A DNA stretch of 64,000 nt from Bradyrhizobium sp. CCBAU 51627 (GCF_028128765.1 NZ_LBJG01000085.1:1-64000); one strand, 5' to 3'. Positions 41,670-50,654 are shown, numbered from the stretch's first letter. The notes: generated from the sequence alone by a model not told the origin. Program-made: numbers and translations.

Positions 41670-42605
41670 TTACCTTTCCACCGCCCGCCGCACCTGCTCG
41701 CCGATCTGCGACAGCACGAGCTGCGCTTGCGGCAGGATCGCGCCCATGGCGTGAAAATTGTGGACCATGCCATCATGACAGACGTGCTCGACCGCGACGC
41801 CTGCCGCTAGCAGCTTGCGCGCGTAAGCATTGCCCTCGTCGCGCATCGGGTCGAACTCGGCGGTGTGGATGATTGCCGTCGGCAGGCCCGCGAGCCGTGT
41901 CGCACGCAAGGGCGAGATGCGGGGATCGGCCGCATCCAGGCCCTCGGGCAGGTAGTCGGACAGGTCGGCCTCGATGGTGACGCGATCGATCAGATGCCCT
42001 TCCGCGAAGGCCTCGCGTGAAGGTGAGGTCTCCTCGAAATCGAGCACCGGGCAGATCAGGCATTGCGCGACGATCGAGAGGCCGGCGCTCTGCGCTGCCT
42101 CCTGGCAAACGATCGCGGCCAGCGTCGCACCGCCGGAATCGCCGCCAACCACGAGGCGCTCGGCATCAATGCCTAGCGAGGAGGCTTCGCGCGCGACCCA
42201 TTCGGTCGCCGCGATCGCGTCGTCGACGGCGGCAGGATATTTGTGTTCGGGCGCGAGGCGATAGTCGACGGAAACGAGACGACACCCGGTCGCATGCGCC
42301 AGCGCCGCCGCGATGCGGTCATGTGTCGCAACGCTGCCGGCCACGAGCCCACCTCCATGAAAGAACACGAAGCCCGGAGCGCTCTCCGCGGCAGACGCGG
42401 GCGAATAGAGGCGATAGGGCAGCGCTCCGCCCGGACCGGGCAGAATGCCGTCCGACACGGCCACGTCAGGCGCCTCGGCTCGGGCAAACTGCATCAGCTT
42501 CGCCAGTGACTGCCGCCGTGCCTCGACGCTCGGCCGGCTGCGCGCCTGGGGCGCAGCGGCAGCCATCATGGTCAACAAGCGCTTTGCGAGCGGATCGAGC
42601 GGCAT
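41670..42605 (-). CDS. Alpha/beta hydrolase, hormone-sensitive-lipase family
   Basis: The 311-residue cytoplasmic protein has the HSL-family oxyanion motif FFHGGGLVAGS (about 79-89), YRLAPEHKYPAAVDD (about 115-129), the nucleophile GGDSGGATLA (about 154-163), and an acid/histidine pair in AEFDPMRDEG and GMVHNFHAM. It should hydrolyse short-chain acyl esters. Its natural substrate is not indicated. It is the downstream neighbour of the barrel protein's promoter region and appears monocistronic. Confidence 0.85.
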   Translation of the reverse strand: MPLDPLAKRLLTMMAAAAPQARSRPSVEARRQSLAKLMQFARAEAPDVAVSDGILPGPGGALPYRLYSPASAAESAPGFVFFHGGGLVAGSVATHDRIAAALAHATGCRLVSVDYRLAPEHKYPAAVDDAIAATEWVAREASSLGIDAERLVVGGDSGGATLAAIVCQEAAQSAGLSIVAQCLICPVLDFEETSPSREAFAEGHLIDRVTIEADLSDYLPEGLDAADPRISPLRATRLAGLPTAIIHTAEFDPMRDEGNAYARKLLAAGVAVEHVCHDGMVHNFHAMGAILPQAQLVLSQIGEQVRRAVER

Positions 42606-42750
42606 GGGAAGCTCCGTGACATACCCGACATTATAACCGGTTTGACCGCGGCGTCGTCTTTCCTTCCGGGGTGGGAATGGTGCTTTCCCGCAGCAATTCG
42701 TTTAGAAATCGGGACAATAGTGCTTGGATCATTCTGAGGGGAGGCTTGAT

Positions 42751-43638
42751 ATGGCCGAGATCAAGAAGCCGATCGAATATTCGCCGAGCTGGACCTTCTT
42801 CGAGGGCAAATGGCATGACGGCAACGTGCCGATCATGGGACCGCGCACGCACGCGGCCTGGCTTGGTTCGGTGGTGTTCGATGGTGCGCGCGCGTTCGAA
42901 GGCGTCGCGCCCGATCTCGATCGCCATGTCACTCGCGCCAATCAGTCCGCGATCAATTTTGGCCTGAAGCCGGTGGTCGATGCCGGCACCTGGCTCTCGC
43001 TCGCCAATGAAGGCATTGCGCGCTTCGCCGCGAATGCCGAGCTCTATATCCGACCGATGTACTGGGCCCAGAACGGATCGGGCGGCGGCGTGCTGTTCGA
43101 CCCGGAGACCACCAATTGGTGCCTTTGCATCTACGAGGCGCCGATGCCGAAGCCGGTCGGGAACGCGATCACGCTGTCGCCGTTCCGCAGGCCCGCGGCC
43201 GAATGCGCGCCGGTCGACGCCAAGGCTGCCTGCCTCTATCCGAACAATTCGCGCGCGCTCGCGGAAGCGGCCTCGCGCGGTTTCCAGAACGCGCTGATGC
43301 TCGACATGCTCGGCAACGTCGCCGAGTTCGGCAATTCCAACGTGTTCATGGCGAAAGACGGCGTGGTCTTCACGCCGGCGCCGAACGGCACCTTCCTCAA
43401 CGGCATCACGCGCCAGCGCGTCATCAGCCTGCTTCGCGGTGAGGGCGTGACCGTGGTCGAGAAGACGCTGCGTTATACCGACTTCGTCGCCGCCGACGAG
43501 ATTTTCTCAACGGGCAATTTCGCCAAGGTCGCGCCGGTGATTCGCATCGATGGGCGCGAACTGAAGCCGGGCCCGCTCTACACCAAGGCGCGAAAACTCT
43601 ATTGGGACTTTGCGCATGCGGTGAAGCTGGCGGCGTAG
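42751..43638 (+). CDS. Branched-chain amino acid aminotransferase-like class IV enzyme
   Basis: I start at the ATG at 42751 (MAEIKKPIEYSPSW) after GAGGGGAGGC, giving 295 residues. It is a fold-type IV PLP protein with SVVFDGARAFEGVAPDL near 40 and the lysine in VDAKAACLYPNNSRALAEA (about 157). EFGNSNVFMAKDG and TPAPNGTFLNGITRQRV are the cofactor phosphate region. These match the IlvE branch, which aminates branched-chain 2-oxo acids. A D-amino acid aminotransferase role is less likely. It stands alone and is followed by a palindromic repeat. Confidence 0.85.
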   Translation: MAEIKKPIEYSPSWTFFEGKWHDGNVPIMGPRTHAAWLGSVVFDGARAFEGVAPDLDRHVTRANQSAINFGLKPVVDAGTWLSLANEGIARFAANAELYIRPMYWAQNGSGGGVLFDPETTNWCLCIYEAPMPKPVGNAITLSPFRRPAAECAPVDAKAACLYPNNSRALAEAASRGFQNALMLDMLGNVAEFGNSNVFMAKDGVVFTPAPNGTFLNGITRQRVISLLRGEGVTVVEKTLRYTDFVAADEIFSTGNFAKVAPVIRIDGRELKPGPLYTKARKLYWDFAHAVKLAA

Positions 43639-43656
43639 GGAACCATTTGCTCCGCT

Positions 43657-43760
43657 GTCATCGCCCGGCCTTGACCAGGCGATCCAGTATTCCAGAGACA
43701 GTGATAGGATACGGAGAAGCCGCGGCGTACTGGATGCCCCGGTCAAGCCGGGGCATGACA
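43657..43760. repeat. Bradyrhizobium-type intergenic palindromic element
   Basis: The left arm begins GTCATCGCCCGGCCTTGACC (43657) and ends GATCCAGTA. The right arm runs from TACTGGATGCCCCGGTCAAG to GGGGCATGAC (to 43760). The arms are inverted copies around a 37-bp centre, TTCCAGAGACAGTG and following. Elements of this shape are common between genes in Bradyrhizobium genomes. It lies between convergent genes and may act as a bidirectional transcript end. Confidence 0.75.
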
Positions 43761-43782
43761 CCGGCTTCTTAAAGGCGTCTTT

Positions 43783-44400
43783 TTAGCCCCGTCGCCGGAA
43801 TCGGCTGAACTGAAACGCCTGCGTCGAATTCCACGGCGTGCGGTGGATCTCGCTTCGCGTCTCGACCAGCTCGAACTCCGGCCCGAGCTCGCCTGACAGG
43901 CTGGCGCTGTCGTGCCGCTGCACCGGCAGGCCGCTGCATTTCTCCGGTCCGTCGAGCGCGAATGTCCCGATGATGACATGTCCACCGGGCGCAAGCGCCG
44001 ATCGCAGGCGCTCGACGTAGGCGGCCCGGTCGCGCGGATCGGTCAGGAAGTGAAAGGCGGCGCGGTCGTGCCAGATATCGTAAGTCTTCGCTGGCCGCCA
44101 TGTCGTGGCGTCGGCAACGATCCAATCGATCGCTGAAGCGGCGCTTCCGATTCGTTGCTTCGCTGCATCGAGTGCGTTGGCAGAGAGGTCCAGCACGGCG
44201 AGATTGTGGTATCCGTCGCGCAGCAGGGCATCGGCCAGTCGCGACGCGCCGCCGCCGATGTCGATGATAGCGGCGCTGCGGTCGGGGGCCGCAGCGCGAA
44301 TCATCTCGAGCGAGATCGCAGGGTTGTCCTGAAACCAGCTGACCTCGGTCTCGCCCTTGGTGGCGTAGACAGTCTGCCAGTGCGTGGTGCGGTCGGACAT
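43783..44400 (-). CDS. Class I SAM-dependent methyltransferase
   Basis: The 205-residue protein starts MSDRTTHWQTVYATKGETEV. The SAM motif I is IIDIGGGASRLADALL (about 45-60), with LAVLDLSANAL as the acidic strand and DIWHDRAAFHFL as motif III/IV. The N-terminal segment EVSWFQ is shared with a small bacterial methyltransferase family whose substrates include thiols or tellurite-like compounds, but I cannot assign one. It is separated from phaR by about 100 bp on the same strand. Confidence 0.8.
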   Translation of the reverse strand: MSDRTTHWQTVYATKGETEVSWFQDNPAISLEMIRAAAPDRSAAIIDIGGGASRLADALLRDGYHNLAVLDLSANALDAAKQRIGSAASAIDWIVADATTWRPAKTYDIWHDRAAFHFLTDPRDRAAYVERLRSALAPGGHVIIGTFALDGPEKCSGLPVQRHDSASLSGELGPEFELVETRSEIHRTPWNSTQAFQFSRFRRRG

Positions 44401-44503
44401 GGAAGCTCCGGCGTTGGCCGGACGGCGGCGCCCGCATGGCGGTGCCGCAATCGGTTGGTCGTTTGCGCGCCCGCCCCATGCGGACGCGCCGGCGCGTGAA
44501 ACC

Positions 44504-45094
44504 CTACTCTTCCTTTTTCGACATCCGTTCGAGGCGTTCCTGCATGTCCTTCATCTGCTGGCGCAGGTCCTCGATGTTGGTGTCCTTCGGTGCTTCAGCG
44601 TTCGCATCGGGCTCCGGTTCCGGAGTGGCCGAGCGCGCGGGCGGAGCGAAGGGCTTGAACATCGAGAAGGTCTGCTGGAACAGCTCCATGTTGCGGCGGA
44701 CCTGTTCTTCCAGCGGCGCAAAGGGAGTGCCGGACAACGTGTTGGCGATCTGCTTGCGGAACTTCTCCTGCTCCTGGGTCAGGGTCGCAATCGACTGCTC
44801 CAGATATTTCGGCACCACCATTTGCATGCTGTCGCCGTAGAAGCGGATCAACTGGCGCAGGAAGGTGGTCGGGAGCAGATTCTGGCCGGCCTTGTTCTCC
44901 TGCTCGAAAATGATCTGGGCGAGCACGGAGCGGGTGATGTCGTCGCCGGTCTTGGCGTCGTAGACCAGGAAATCCTCGCCGTCCTTGACCATGGCGGCGA
45001 GATCTTCGAGCGTCACATAGGTGCTCGTTCCGGTGTTATAGAGCCGGCGGTTCGCGTATTTCTTGATGGTGGTGGGTTGGTCTGATTTCGCCAT
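44504..45094 (-). CDS. phaR: PhaR, polyhydroxyalkanoate synthesis repressor
   Basis: The 196-residue protein has the PHB/PHA accumulation regulator domain: TIKKYANRRLYNTGTSTYVT (9-28), DNA-binding, then the PHB-binding part TTFLRQLIRFYGDSMQMVVP. The C-terminus is acidic and Pro-rich and ends in a coiled coil (DLRQQMKDMQERLERM). PhaR senses PHB and represses phasin and pha genes. It is divergent from phaA across 303 bp containing four TGC(C/G)GCA motifs that may be its own binding sites. Confidence 0.95.
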   Translation of the reverse strand: MAKSDQPTTIKKYANRRLYNTGTSTYVTLEDLAAMVKDGEDFLVYDAKTGDDITRSVLAQIIFEQENKAGQNLLPTTFLRQLIRFYGDSMQMVVPKYLEQSIATLTQEQEKFRKQIANTLSGTPFAPLEEQVRRNMELFQQTFSMFKPFAPPARSATPEPEPDANAEAPKDTNIEDLRQQMKDMQERLERMSKKEE

Positions 45095-45138
45095 GGGCTC
45101 TCACTTGCAAGCGCGGAGAACAGGAACCTGCAGGGCTA

Positions 45139-45316
45139 TGCCGCAGGGCGGGAAGAGTACGCAACGCAACAAAATAAGCATTTTCAAAGGGCTCACGCTA
45201 CCGTTTTGTGCGGCACGGTTAATTGCAGAGCAAAATCTTGCTTGCGAAAACGCCAAGAACGCTATTTTGAATGCGCTGCGGCATGAATTTGGTGACCCGC
45301 CGATTGACATGCCGCA
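45139..45316. promoter_or_regulatory. Repeated TGC(C/G)GCA motifs between phaR and phaA
   Basis: The divergent 303-bp region holds four heptamers: TGCCGCA at 45139, TGCGGCA at 45209, TGCGGCA at 45277 and TGCCGCA at 45310. The last two extend to a perfect 9-bp inverted pair, TGCGGCATG (45277-45285) and CATGCCGCA (45308-45316). PhaR of other alphaproteobacteria recognises TGC/GCA-type repeats, so autoregulation and control of phaAB are plausible. Apart from these motifs and promoters the region is non-coding. Confidence 0.5.
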
Positions 45317-45397
45317 ATGACGTTAACAGGATGCCGTTCGAGACTGGCGAGCCGTTTTCCCAGCCCCGTCTGCCCCCAATAACCCCAGGAGATGCCC

Positions 45398-46576
45398 ATG
45401 TCAGACGATGTCGTCATCGTCAGCGCCGCCCGCACCCCGGTCGGAAGCTTCAACGGAGCCTTCGCGACCCTTCCCGCCCATGACCTCGGTGCTATCGCCA
45501 TCAAGGCCGCGCTGGAGCGCGGTGGTATCGAGCCCGGCCGGGTCTCGGAAGTCATCATGGGCCAGATTCTGACCGCAGGTCAGGGGCAAAACCCGGCCCG
45601 CCAGGCTTCGATCATGGCCGGCATCCCCGTGGACAGCCCGGCCTGGGGCGTCAACCAGCTCTGCGGCTCGGGACTGCGCTCGGTCGCGCTTGGCTATCAG
45701 GCGTTGGTCAACGGTGATTCCGACATCGTGGTCGCTGGTGGGCAGGAGTCCATGAGCATGGCGCAACACGCCCAGCACCTGCGCGGCGGCGTCAAGATGG
45801 GCGGCCTCGAATTCGTTGACACCATGATCAAGGATGGCCTGTGGGACGCCTTCAATGGCTACCATATGGGCAACACCGCCGAGAACGTGGCCAAGCAATT
45901 TCAGATCACCCGCGCCCAGCAGGACGAGTTTGCGGTCGCTTCGCAGAACAAGGCGGAGGCCGCGCAGAAGGCCGGCAAGTTCAAGGACGAGATCGTTCCG
46001 GTCACCATCAAGAGCCGCAAGGGTGACGTGGTGGTCGACACCGACGAATATCCGCGCCACGGCGCAACCCTGGACGCGATGGGCAAGCTCCGTCCCGCCT
46101 TCGAGAAGGACGGCACCGTGACGGCCGGCAACGCATCCGGCATCAATGATGGCGCAGCCGCCGTCGTATTGATGACCGCGAAGCAGGCGGCCAAGGAAGG
46201 CAAGAAGCCGCTCGCCCGAATCGTGTCTTGGGCGCATGCCGGCGTCGATCCGAAGATCATGGGGACCGGCCCGATCCCAGCCTCGCGTCTTGCGTTGAAG
46301 AAGGCCGGCTGGAATGTCGGTGATCTCGATCTGATCGAGGCCAACGAAGCCTTCGCGGCACAGGCCTGCGCCGTCAACAAGGACCTCGGGTGGGACACGT
46401 CCAAGGTCAACGTCAATGGCGGCGCGATCGCGATCGGCCATCCGATCGGCGCTTCCGGCGCGCGCGTGCTGGTGACGCTGCTGCACGAGATGCAGAAGCG
46501 TGATTCGAAGAAGGGCCTTGCCACGCTGTGCATCGGCGGCGGCATGGGCATTGCGATGTGTCTGGCGCGCGACTGA
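45398..46576 (+). CDS. phaA: PhaA, acetyl-CoA acetyltransferase (beta-ketothiolase)
   Basis: I start at the ATG at 45398 (MSDDVVIVSAARTPVG), because the AGGAG at 45387-45391 abuts the earlier ATG at 45392. The 392-residue thiolase has the acyl-carrying cysteine in VNQLCGSGLRSVALG (about 84-98), the histidine in GGAIAIGHPIGASGARV and the second cysteine in LCIGGGMGIA. It condenses two acetyl-CoA to acetoacetyl-CoA for PHB. phaB follows after a terminator at 46697, so the two may be separately transcribed. Confidence 0.95.
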   Translation: MSDDVVIVSAARTPVGSFNGAFATLPAHDLGAIAIKAALERGGIEPGRVSEVIMGQILTAGQGQNPARQASIMAGIPVDSPAWGVNQLCGSGLRSVALGYQALVNGDSDIVVAGGQESMSMAQHAQHLRGGVKMGGLEFVDTMIKDGLWDAFNGYHMGNTAENVAKQFQITRAQQDEFAVASQNKAEAAQKAGKFKDEIVPVTIKSRKGDVVVDTDEYPRHGATLDAMGKLRPAFEKDGTVTAGNASGINDGAAAVVLMTAKQAAKEGKKPLARIVSWAHAGVDPKIMGTGPIPASRLALKKAGWNVGDLDLIEANEAFAAQACAVNKDLGWDTSKVNVNGGAIAIGHPIGASGARVLVTLLHEMQKRDSKKGLATLCIGGGMGIAMCLARD

Positions 46577-46696
46577 GCTTACACTTGACCGACGGGTGCG
46601 CTGCACACGTCGGTGAGTGCGTTGCACGCGATTAAAAAGGCGGCGGTTGCAAATCAAATATTCTTCGCATCCGCTCAAGCCTCGACTAAATACAAG

Positions 46697-46727
46697 CGCC
46701 CGGCTCAACGCCGGGCGTTTTGTTCTT
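46697..46727 (+). terminator. Rho-independent terminator after phaA
   Basis: CGCCCGGC (46697-46704), loop TCAAC, GCCGGGCG (46710-46717), followed by TTTTGTTCTT. It is a strong intrinsic terminator between phaA and phaB, so phaB needs its own promoter (46728-46800) or readthrough. Confidence 0.85.
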
Positions 46728-46812
46728 GATGTCCGTCAAACCAACCGCATAATCCAACGTTAAAAACGATCACGCCAGAAACGTCCGAAGAGTCCAAGGG
46801 AAGGAATAAGAC

Positions 46813-47538
46813 ATGGCACGTGTTGCATTGGTCACGGGTGGTACGCGGGGCATCGGTGCTGCGATCAGCAAGGCGCTGAAGGCGGCTGGCTACAAGGTCG
46901 CGGCGAGTTACGCCGGCAACGATGCGGCGGCGGAGAAGTTCAAGGCCGAGACCGGCATCGCGGTCTACAAATGGGACGTCAGCAGCTTCGATGCCTGCGC
47001 CGAAGGCGTGAAGAAGGTCGAAGCCGACCTCGGTCCGATCGAGGTGCTCGTCAACAATGCCGGCATCACCCGCGATACCGCCTTCCACAAGATGACGCTC
47101 GAGCAGTGGAACGCCGTCATCAACACCAATCTCGGCTCGCTGTTCAACATGACGCGCCAGGTGATCGAGGGCATGCGTTCGCGCAAGTTCGGTCGCATCA
47201 TCTCGATCTCGTCGATCAACGGCCAGAAGGGCCAGTTCGGCCAAGTCAACTATTCCGCGGCGAAGGCCGGCGACATCGGCTTCACCAAGGCGCTTGCGCT
47301 CGAGAATGCCAAGGGCGGCATCACCGTCAACGCGATCTGCCCCGGCTATATCAACACCGAAATGGTGCAGGCGGTGCCGAAGGACGTTCTGGAGAAGAGC
47401 GTGATCCCGCAGATCCCGGCCAACCGGCTGGGTGAGCCCGAGGAGATCGCGCGCGCGGTCGTGTTCCTGGCGGCCGACGACTCCGGTTTCATTACCGGCT
47501 CGACGCTGACGGTCAACGGCGGACAGTACATGGTGTGA
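46813..47538 (+). CDS. phaB: PhaB, NADPH-dependent acetoacetyl-CoA reductase
   Basis: The 241-residue short-chain dehydrogenase has the nucleotide motif VTGGTRGIGAAISKAL (6-21), NNAGITRD, the catalytic Ser in ISISSINGQKGQFGQ and the YxxxK in NYSAAKAGDIGFTKAL. It reduces acetoacetyl-CoA to (R)-3-hydroxybutyryl-CoA, the PHB monomer. The RBS is AAGGGAAGGAAT. No PHA synthase gene is in the window. A 10-bp stem overlaps its stop codon. Confidence 0.95.
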   Translation: MARVALVTGGTRGIGAAISKALKAAGYKVAASYAGNDAAAEKFKAETGIAVYKWDVSSFDACAEGVKKVEADLGPIEVLVNNAGITRDTAFHKMTLEQWNAVINTNLGSLFNMTRQVIEGMRSRKFGRIISISSINGQKGQFGQVNYSAAKAGDIGFTKALALENAKGGITVNAICPGYINTEMVQAVPKDVLEKSVIPQIPANRLGEPEEIARAVVFLAADDSGFITGSTLTVNGGQYMV

Positions 47539-47668
47539 TGCGACCGCATCACACCGGGTGATATTGTTCACATCGTCATGCCCGGGCTTGTCCCGGGCAT
47601 CCACGGCCCTACAACAACCGTCGCCACGGAAGAGCGTTGATGGCTGGGATAAGCCCGGCCATGACGGA
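47532..47668. repeat. Hairpin at the phaB stop and a palindromic repeat
   Basis: GGTGTGATGC (47532-47541) pairs exactly with GCATCACACC (47546-47555), including the phaB stop codon. Next comes a Bradyrhizobium-type element: left arm TCATGCCCGGGCTTGTCCCG (47576 on) and right arm TGGCTGGGATAAGCCCGGCC ending ATGACG (to 47666). The element separates phaB from the EamA gene and is related to the one at 43657-43760. Confidence 0.6.
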
Positions 47669-47680
47669 AACATTGGGCCG

Positions 47681-48550
47681 ATGACTCCCCGCACCGCCAC
47701 GCTGATCGGACTGACCGCGATCCTGATGTGGTCGCTGCTGTCGGTGACGACGGTGGCGACCGGAAGGATTCCGGCGTTTCAACTCGCGGCAATGACCTTT
47801 GCGATCGGCGGTCTCGTCGGCCTGCTCACCTGGATCGGTCGGGGCGAGGCGACGAAGAGCCTGCGTCAGCCGCTGGTCGTGTGGGTCGTCGGCGTCGGCG
47901 GTTTGTTTGGCTATCACGCGCTCTATTTCCTCGCACTGCGCTTCGCGCCGCCGGCGGAAGCCGGCCTTCTCAATTACATGTGGCCGCTATTGATCGTGCT
48001 GTTCTCGTCCTTCCTGCCGGGCGAGCGGCTCGCCGTGCATCATATCATCGGTGCCGTGCTCGGCCTCGTCGGCACCGTTCTGCTGTTTGCCGGCAACACC
48101 TCCGGCTTCGCGCCGGGCGCGGTGCCGGGATTGATCGCGGCTTTCATTGCCGCGTTCGTCTGGGCGACCTATTCGGTGCTGTCGCGGCGGTTGAAGGCCG
48201 TCCCGACCGATGCGGTCGCCGGCTTCTGTCTCGCAACATCGGTGCTCGCGGCGTTGATGCACGGTTTGCTTGAAGCCACTGTGTGGCCCGAGAGCGCGTT
48301 GCAATGGCTCGCCGTGATCGGGCTCGGCGTCGGCCCCGTGGGTGCGGCCTTCTACGCCTGGGACATCGGCATGAAACGAGGCGACATCCGCGTGCTCGGC
48401 GCCGCCTCCTACGCGACGCCGCTGCTGTCGACGGGCTTCCTCATCGCCGCCGGTTTTGCCAAAGCCAGCGCCAACATCGCGATTGCAGCGATCCTGATCG
48501 CCGGCGGCGGCCTGATCGCGGCCAAGGACATGGTGCTGCGGAAGCGATGA
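47681..48550 (+). CDS. EamA/DMT-family membrane transporter
   Basis: I start at the ATG at 47681 (MTPRTATLIGLTAILMW). The earlier in-frame ATG at 47558 would translate the palindromic repeat. The 289-residue product has ten hydrophobic segments in two EamA halves, for example LFGYHALYFLALRFAPPAEA and VWATYSVLSRRL. Members export amino acids or other small metabolites. The substrate is unknown. It is convergent with the cupin gene. Confidence 0.85.
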   Translation: MTPRTATLIGLTAILMWSLLSVTTVATGRIPAFQLAAMTFAIGGLVGLLTWIGRGEATKSLRQPLVVWVVGVGGLFGYHALYFLALRFAPPAEAGLLNYMWPLLIVLFSSFLPGERLAVHHIIGAVLGLVGTVLLFAGNTSGFAPGAVPGLIAAFIAAFVWATYSVLSRRLKAVPTDAVAGFCLATSVLAALMHGLLEATVWPESALQWLAVIGLGVGPVGAAFYAWDIGMKRGDIRVLGAASYATPLLSTGFLIAAGFAKASANIAIAAILIAGGGLIAAKDMVLRKR

Positions 48551-48557
48551 GAGCCCT

Positions 48558-48980
48558 CTAAGGCTCCCACCCCTTCGGCGCGAGCTCGAATTTTGCAAAC
48601 TCGAAAGCGGGTGCCACGGTGCAGCCGACCAGCGTCCACTCGCCGGTGGACTCTGCCATCTGCCACGCGTCCGCGGGAACGATCGCCTGCGGCCGCTCGC
48701 CGCTCATAAGGTCGGCGCCGAGGCGCACCTCGTGTTGGGAGCAGCCGTCATGGGCGATGCGCAGCGTCAGCGGGCTACCGGCATAATAGTGCCAGGTCTC
48801 GACCGCATCGATGCGATGCCAGTGCGAGCGCTCGCCGCGCGCGAGCAGGAAGTAGATCAGAGTCGAGCGCGAGCGGCCGTTGGCGTCGGTGGTCTGGTCG
48901 CGGAAGGTCTCACGATAATGTCCGCCCTCGGGATGCGGACGGAGTTCGAGGCGTGCGATGATCTCGGCTGCGGTCGGCAT
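48558..48980 (-). CDS. Cupin-like protein, DUF985 family
   Basis: The 140-residue protein has the DUF985 start, EIIARLELRPHPEGGHYRETF (in parts, 5-25), then LIYFLLARGERSHWHRIDAVE and WHYYAGSPLTLRI, a cupin barrel with His residues that could bind a metal or sugar-type ligand. The function of the family is not established. It lies 23 bp upstream of gloB on the same strand, counting from the gloB stop, and may be transcribed with it. Confidence 0.85.
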   Translation of the reverse strand: MPTAAEIIARLELRPHPEGGHYRETFRDQTTDANGRSRSTLIYFLLARGERSHWHRIDAVETWHYYAGSPLTLRIAHDGCSQHEVRLGADLMSGERPQAIVPADAWQMAESTGEWTLVGCTVAPAFEFAKFELAPKGWEP

Positions 48981-49003
48981 CGATCCCCGTCAGGACTTGT
49001 TCT

Positions 49004-49771
49004 TCAGGATTTGTTTTTGCGCTCGCGCAGTTCGCCGAACACTGCGGCGGCATCCGCACCCTTCATGTGTAACCTGGCCGCCACCGACGGTTCATCCGCA
49101 CGCAGGAACACGTTTGCTCGCTTCTCATCACCAAGCAGTGAGGGAATGGTCGGCTTGTTTTCCGCCCGCAGCTTCGCAACCTCGGCCGCGCGGGCCTGAA
49201 GCGCTGCGTTGTCCGGCTCCACCGTGAGCGCGAATTTGACGTTGGATGCCGTATATTCGTGGCCGCAATAGAGCTTGAAATCGTCGGGCAGCGCCCGCAG
49301 CTTCAACAGCGAGTCCCACATCATCGGATAATTGCCTTCGAACACGCGGCCGCAGCCGATCGAGAACAGCGTGTCGGCGGCGAACAGGGTCTTCTCGGTG
49401 TCGAACACGTAGGAGATGTGGTCGAGCGTGTGGCCAGGCGTCTCCAGCACGCGCCCGAGCAGCGTGCCGATCTTGACCACGTCGCCATTGGCGACGCGCA
49501 GATCGACATCGGCGATCGCAGTCGTCTTGTCATGCGGCCCGACGACGCGGCAATTGTATTTCCGCTTGAGCTCGGCGACCCCGCCGACATGATCGCCGTG
49601 ATGATGGGTGATCAGGATGTCGGTGAGCTGCCAGCCCTCCCGTTCCAGCGCCTTGATGATGGGGCCGGCTTCCGGTGCGTCGATCGACGCGGTTGCCTTG
49701 GTTTCCACGTCGTGGATCAGATAACCGAAATTGTCGTTTAAACAGGTGAAAGTACGAATTTCGGCGGCCAT
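49004..49771 (-). CDS. gloB: Hydroxyacylglutathione hydrolase (glyoxalase II)
   Basis: I start at the ATG at 49771 (MAAEIRTFTCLNDNFGYLI), giving 255 residues. Open sequence upstream overlaps the divergent methyltransferase. The metallo-beta-lactamase motif is ITHHHGDHVGG (about 53-63), followed by TPGHTLDHISY and the C-terminal LYCGHEYTASNVKFA, which binds glutathione thioester. It hydrolyses S-lactoylglutathione in methylglyoxal detoxification. It is divergent from the gene at 49880. Confidence 0.93.
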   Translation of the reverse strand: MAAEIRTFTCLNDNFGYLIHDVETKATASIDAPEAGPIIKALEREGWQLTDILITHHHGDHVGGVAELKRKYNCRVVGPHDKTTAIADVDLRVANGDVVKIGTLLGRVLETPGHTLDHISYVFDTEKTLFAADTLFSIGCGRVFEGNYPMMWDSLLKLRALPDDFKLYCGHEYTASNVKFALTVEPDNAALQARAAEVAKLRAENKPTIPSLLGDEKRANVFLRADEPSVAARLHMKGADAAAVFGELRERKNKS

Positions 49772-49879
49772 GACATCTCCATCGGGCTCAGCCCCGTCAG
49801 ACAAATATGGCGTTAACGTTGCGCAGGCAATGCAATATTCCGCGCGCGGCGGCAGCCTTGTGCATGTTACATTGCCGCC

Positions 49880-50623
49880 ATGACCATCGACGTCGTCGAC
49901 CTCAGAGAGTTCTATTCCCGGCGCCTCGGCATCGTGGCGCGGCAGATGATCAATCGCGGGATCCGGGAGCGCTGGCGGGGCGCCGAGGGGCAGCGTGTGC
50001 TCGGCATCGGCTATCCGACGCCCTATCTCGGACTGTTTCGCGAGGACGCGGAGCGCTGCATCGCCTTCATGCCGGCAGCCCAGGGCGTGTTGAAATGGCC
50101 GACCGGGCGGCCGGCGCTGGCCTCGCTGGTCGACGAGTTCTCGCTGCCGCTTCCCGACGCCGCGGTGGACCGCATCCTGCTGGTCCACGCGCTCGAGATG
50201 TCGGATGATCCGGCCGCGCTGCTGCGCGAGGTCTGGCGCGTGCTGTCGCCGTCCGGGCGTGTCATCGCGGTGATCCCGAATCGGCGCGGGGTATGGACGC
50301 GCAGCGACAACACGCCGTTCGGCCACGGCCGTCCCTACTCGCGCTCACAGATCACGGACCTGTTGCGCCAGACCTGGTTCACGCCGACCGCCTGGGGCGA
50401 GGCGCTGTTCATGCCGCCTTATGCGGGCCGCTGGGTGCTGAAATCGGCGCAGATGTGGGAACGCGCCGGCGCGGCGCTGTCGCTGCCGTTCGCCGGCGTC
50501 CACATCGTCGAAGCGACCAAGCAGGTCTATCGTGCCATCCCGGCCAAGCGCGAACGGGCGCGGCTGATTCCCTCGTTGAAGCCGGTCCTGGTGCCGTCCT
50601 CGACGACGGTGACGCGGACCTGA
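49880..50623 (+). CDS. SAM-dependent methyltransferase
   Basis: The 247-residue protein has a methyltransferase fold with RVLGIGYPTPYLGLFRED (about 37-54) in place of motif I, VDRILLVHALEMSDDPAALL (about 95-114) and a reporting strand VIAVIPNRRGVW. The motif I is unusual in lacking the GxGxG pattern. It commonly neighbours gloB in alphaproteobacteria, which suggests a link with glyoxalase, but its substrate is unknown. It ends just before a hairpin shared with DUF4167. Confidence 0.78.
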   Translation: MTIDVVDLREFYSRRLGIVARQMINRGIRERWRGAEGQRVLGIGYPTPYLGLFREDAERCIAFMPAAQGVLKWPTGRPALASLVDEFSLPLPDAAVDRILLVHALEMSDDPAALLREVWRVLSPSGRVIAVIPNRRGVWTRSDNTPFGHGRPYSRSQITDLLRQTWFTPTAWGEALFMPPYAGRWVLKSAQMWERAGAALSLPFAGVHIVEATKQVYRAIPAKRERARLIPSLKPVLVPSSTTVTRT

Positions 50624-50629
50624 AAACAA

Positions 50630-50654
50630 ATCGTCCCGGCGAAGCCGGGACGAT
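50630..50654 (-). terminator. Terminator for the DUF4167 gene (shared hairpin)
   Basis: ATCGTCCCGGC (50630-50640) and GCCGGGACGAT (50644-50654) form an 11-bp perfect stem with a GAA loop. On the minus strand it is followed by TTGTTTTC, so it works best for the DUF4167 gene. It can also mark the end of the convergent methyltransferase transcript. Confidence 0.75.
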
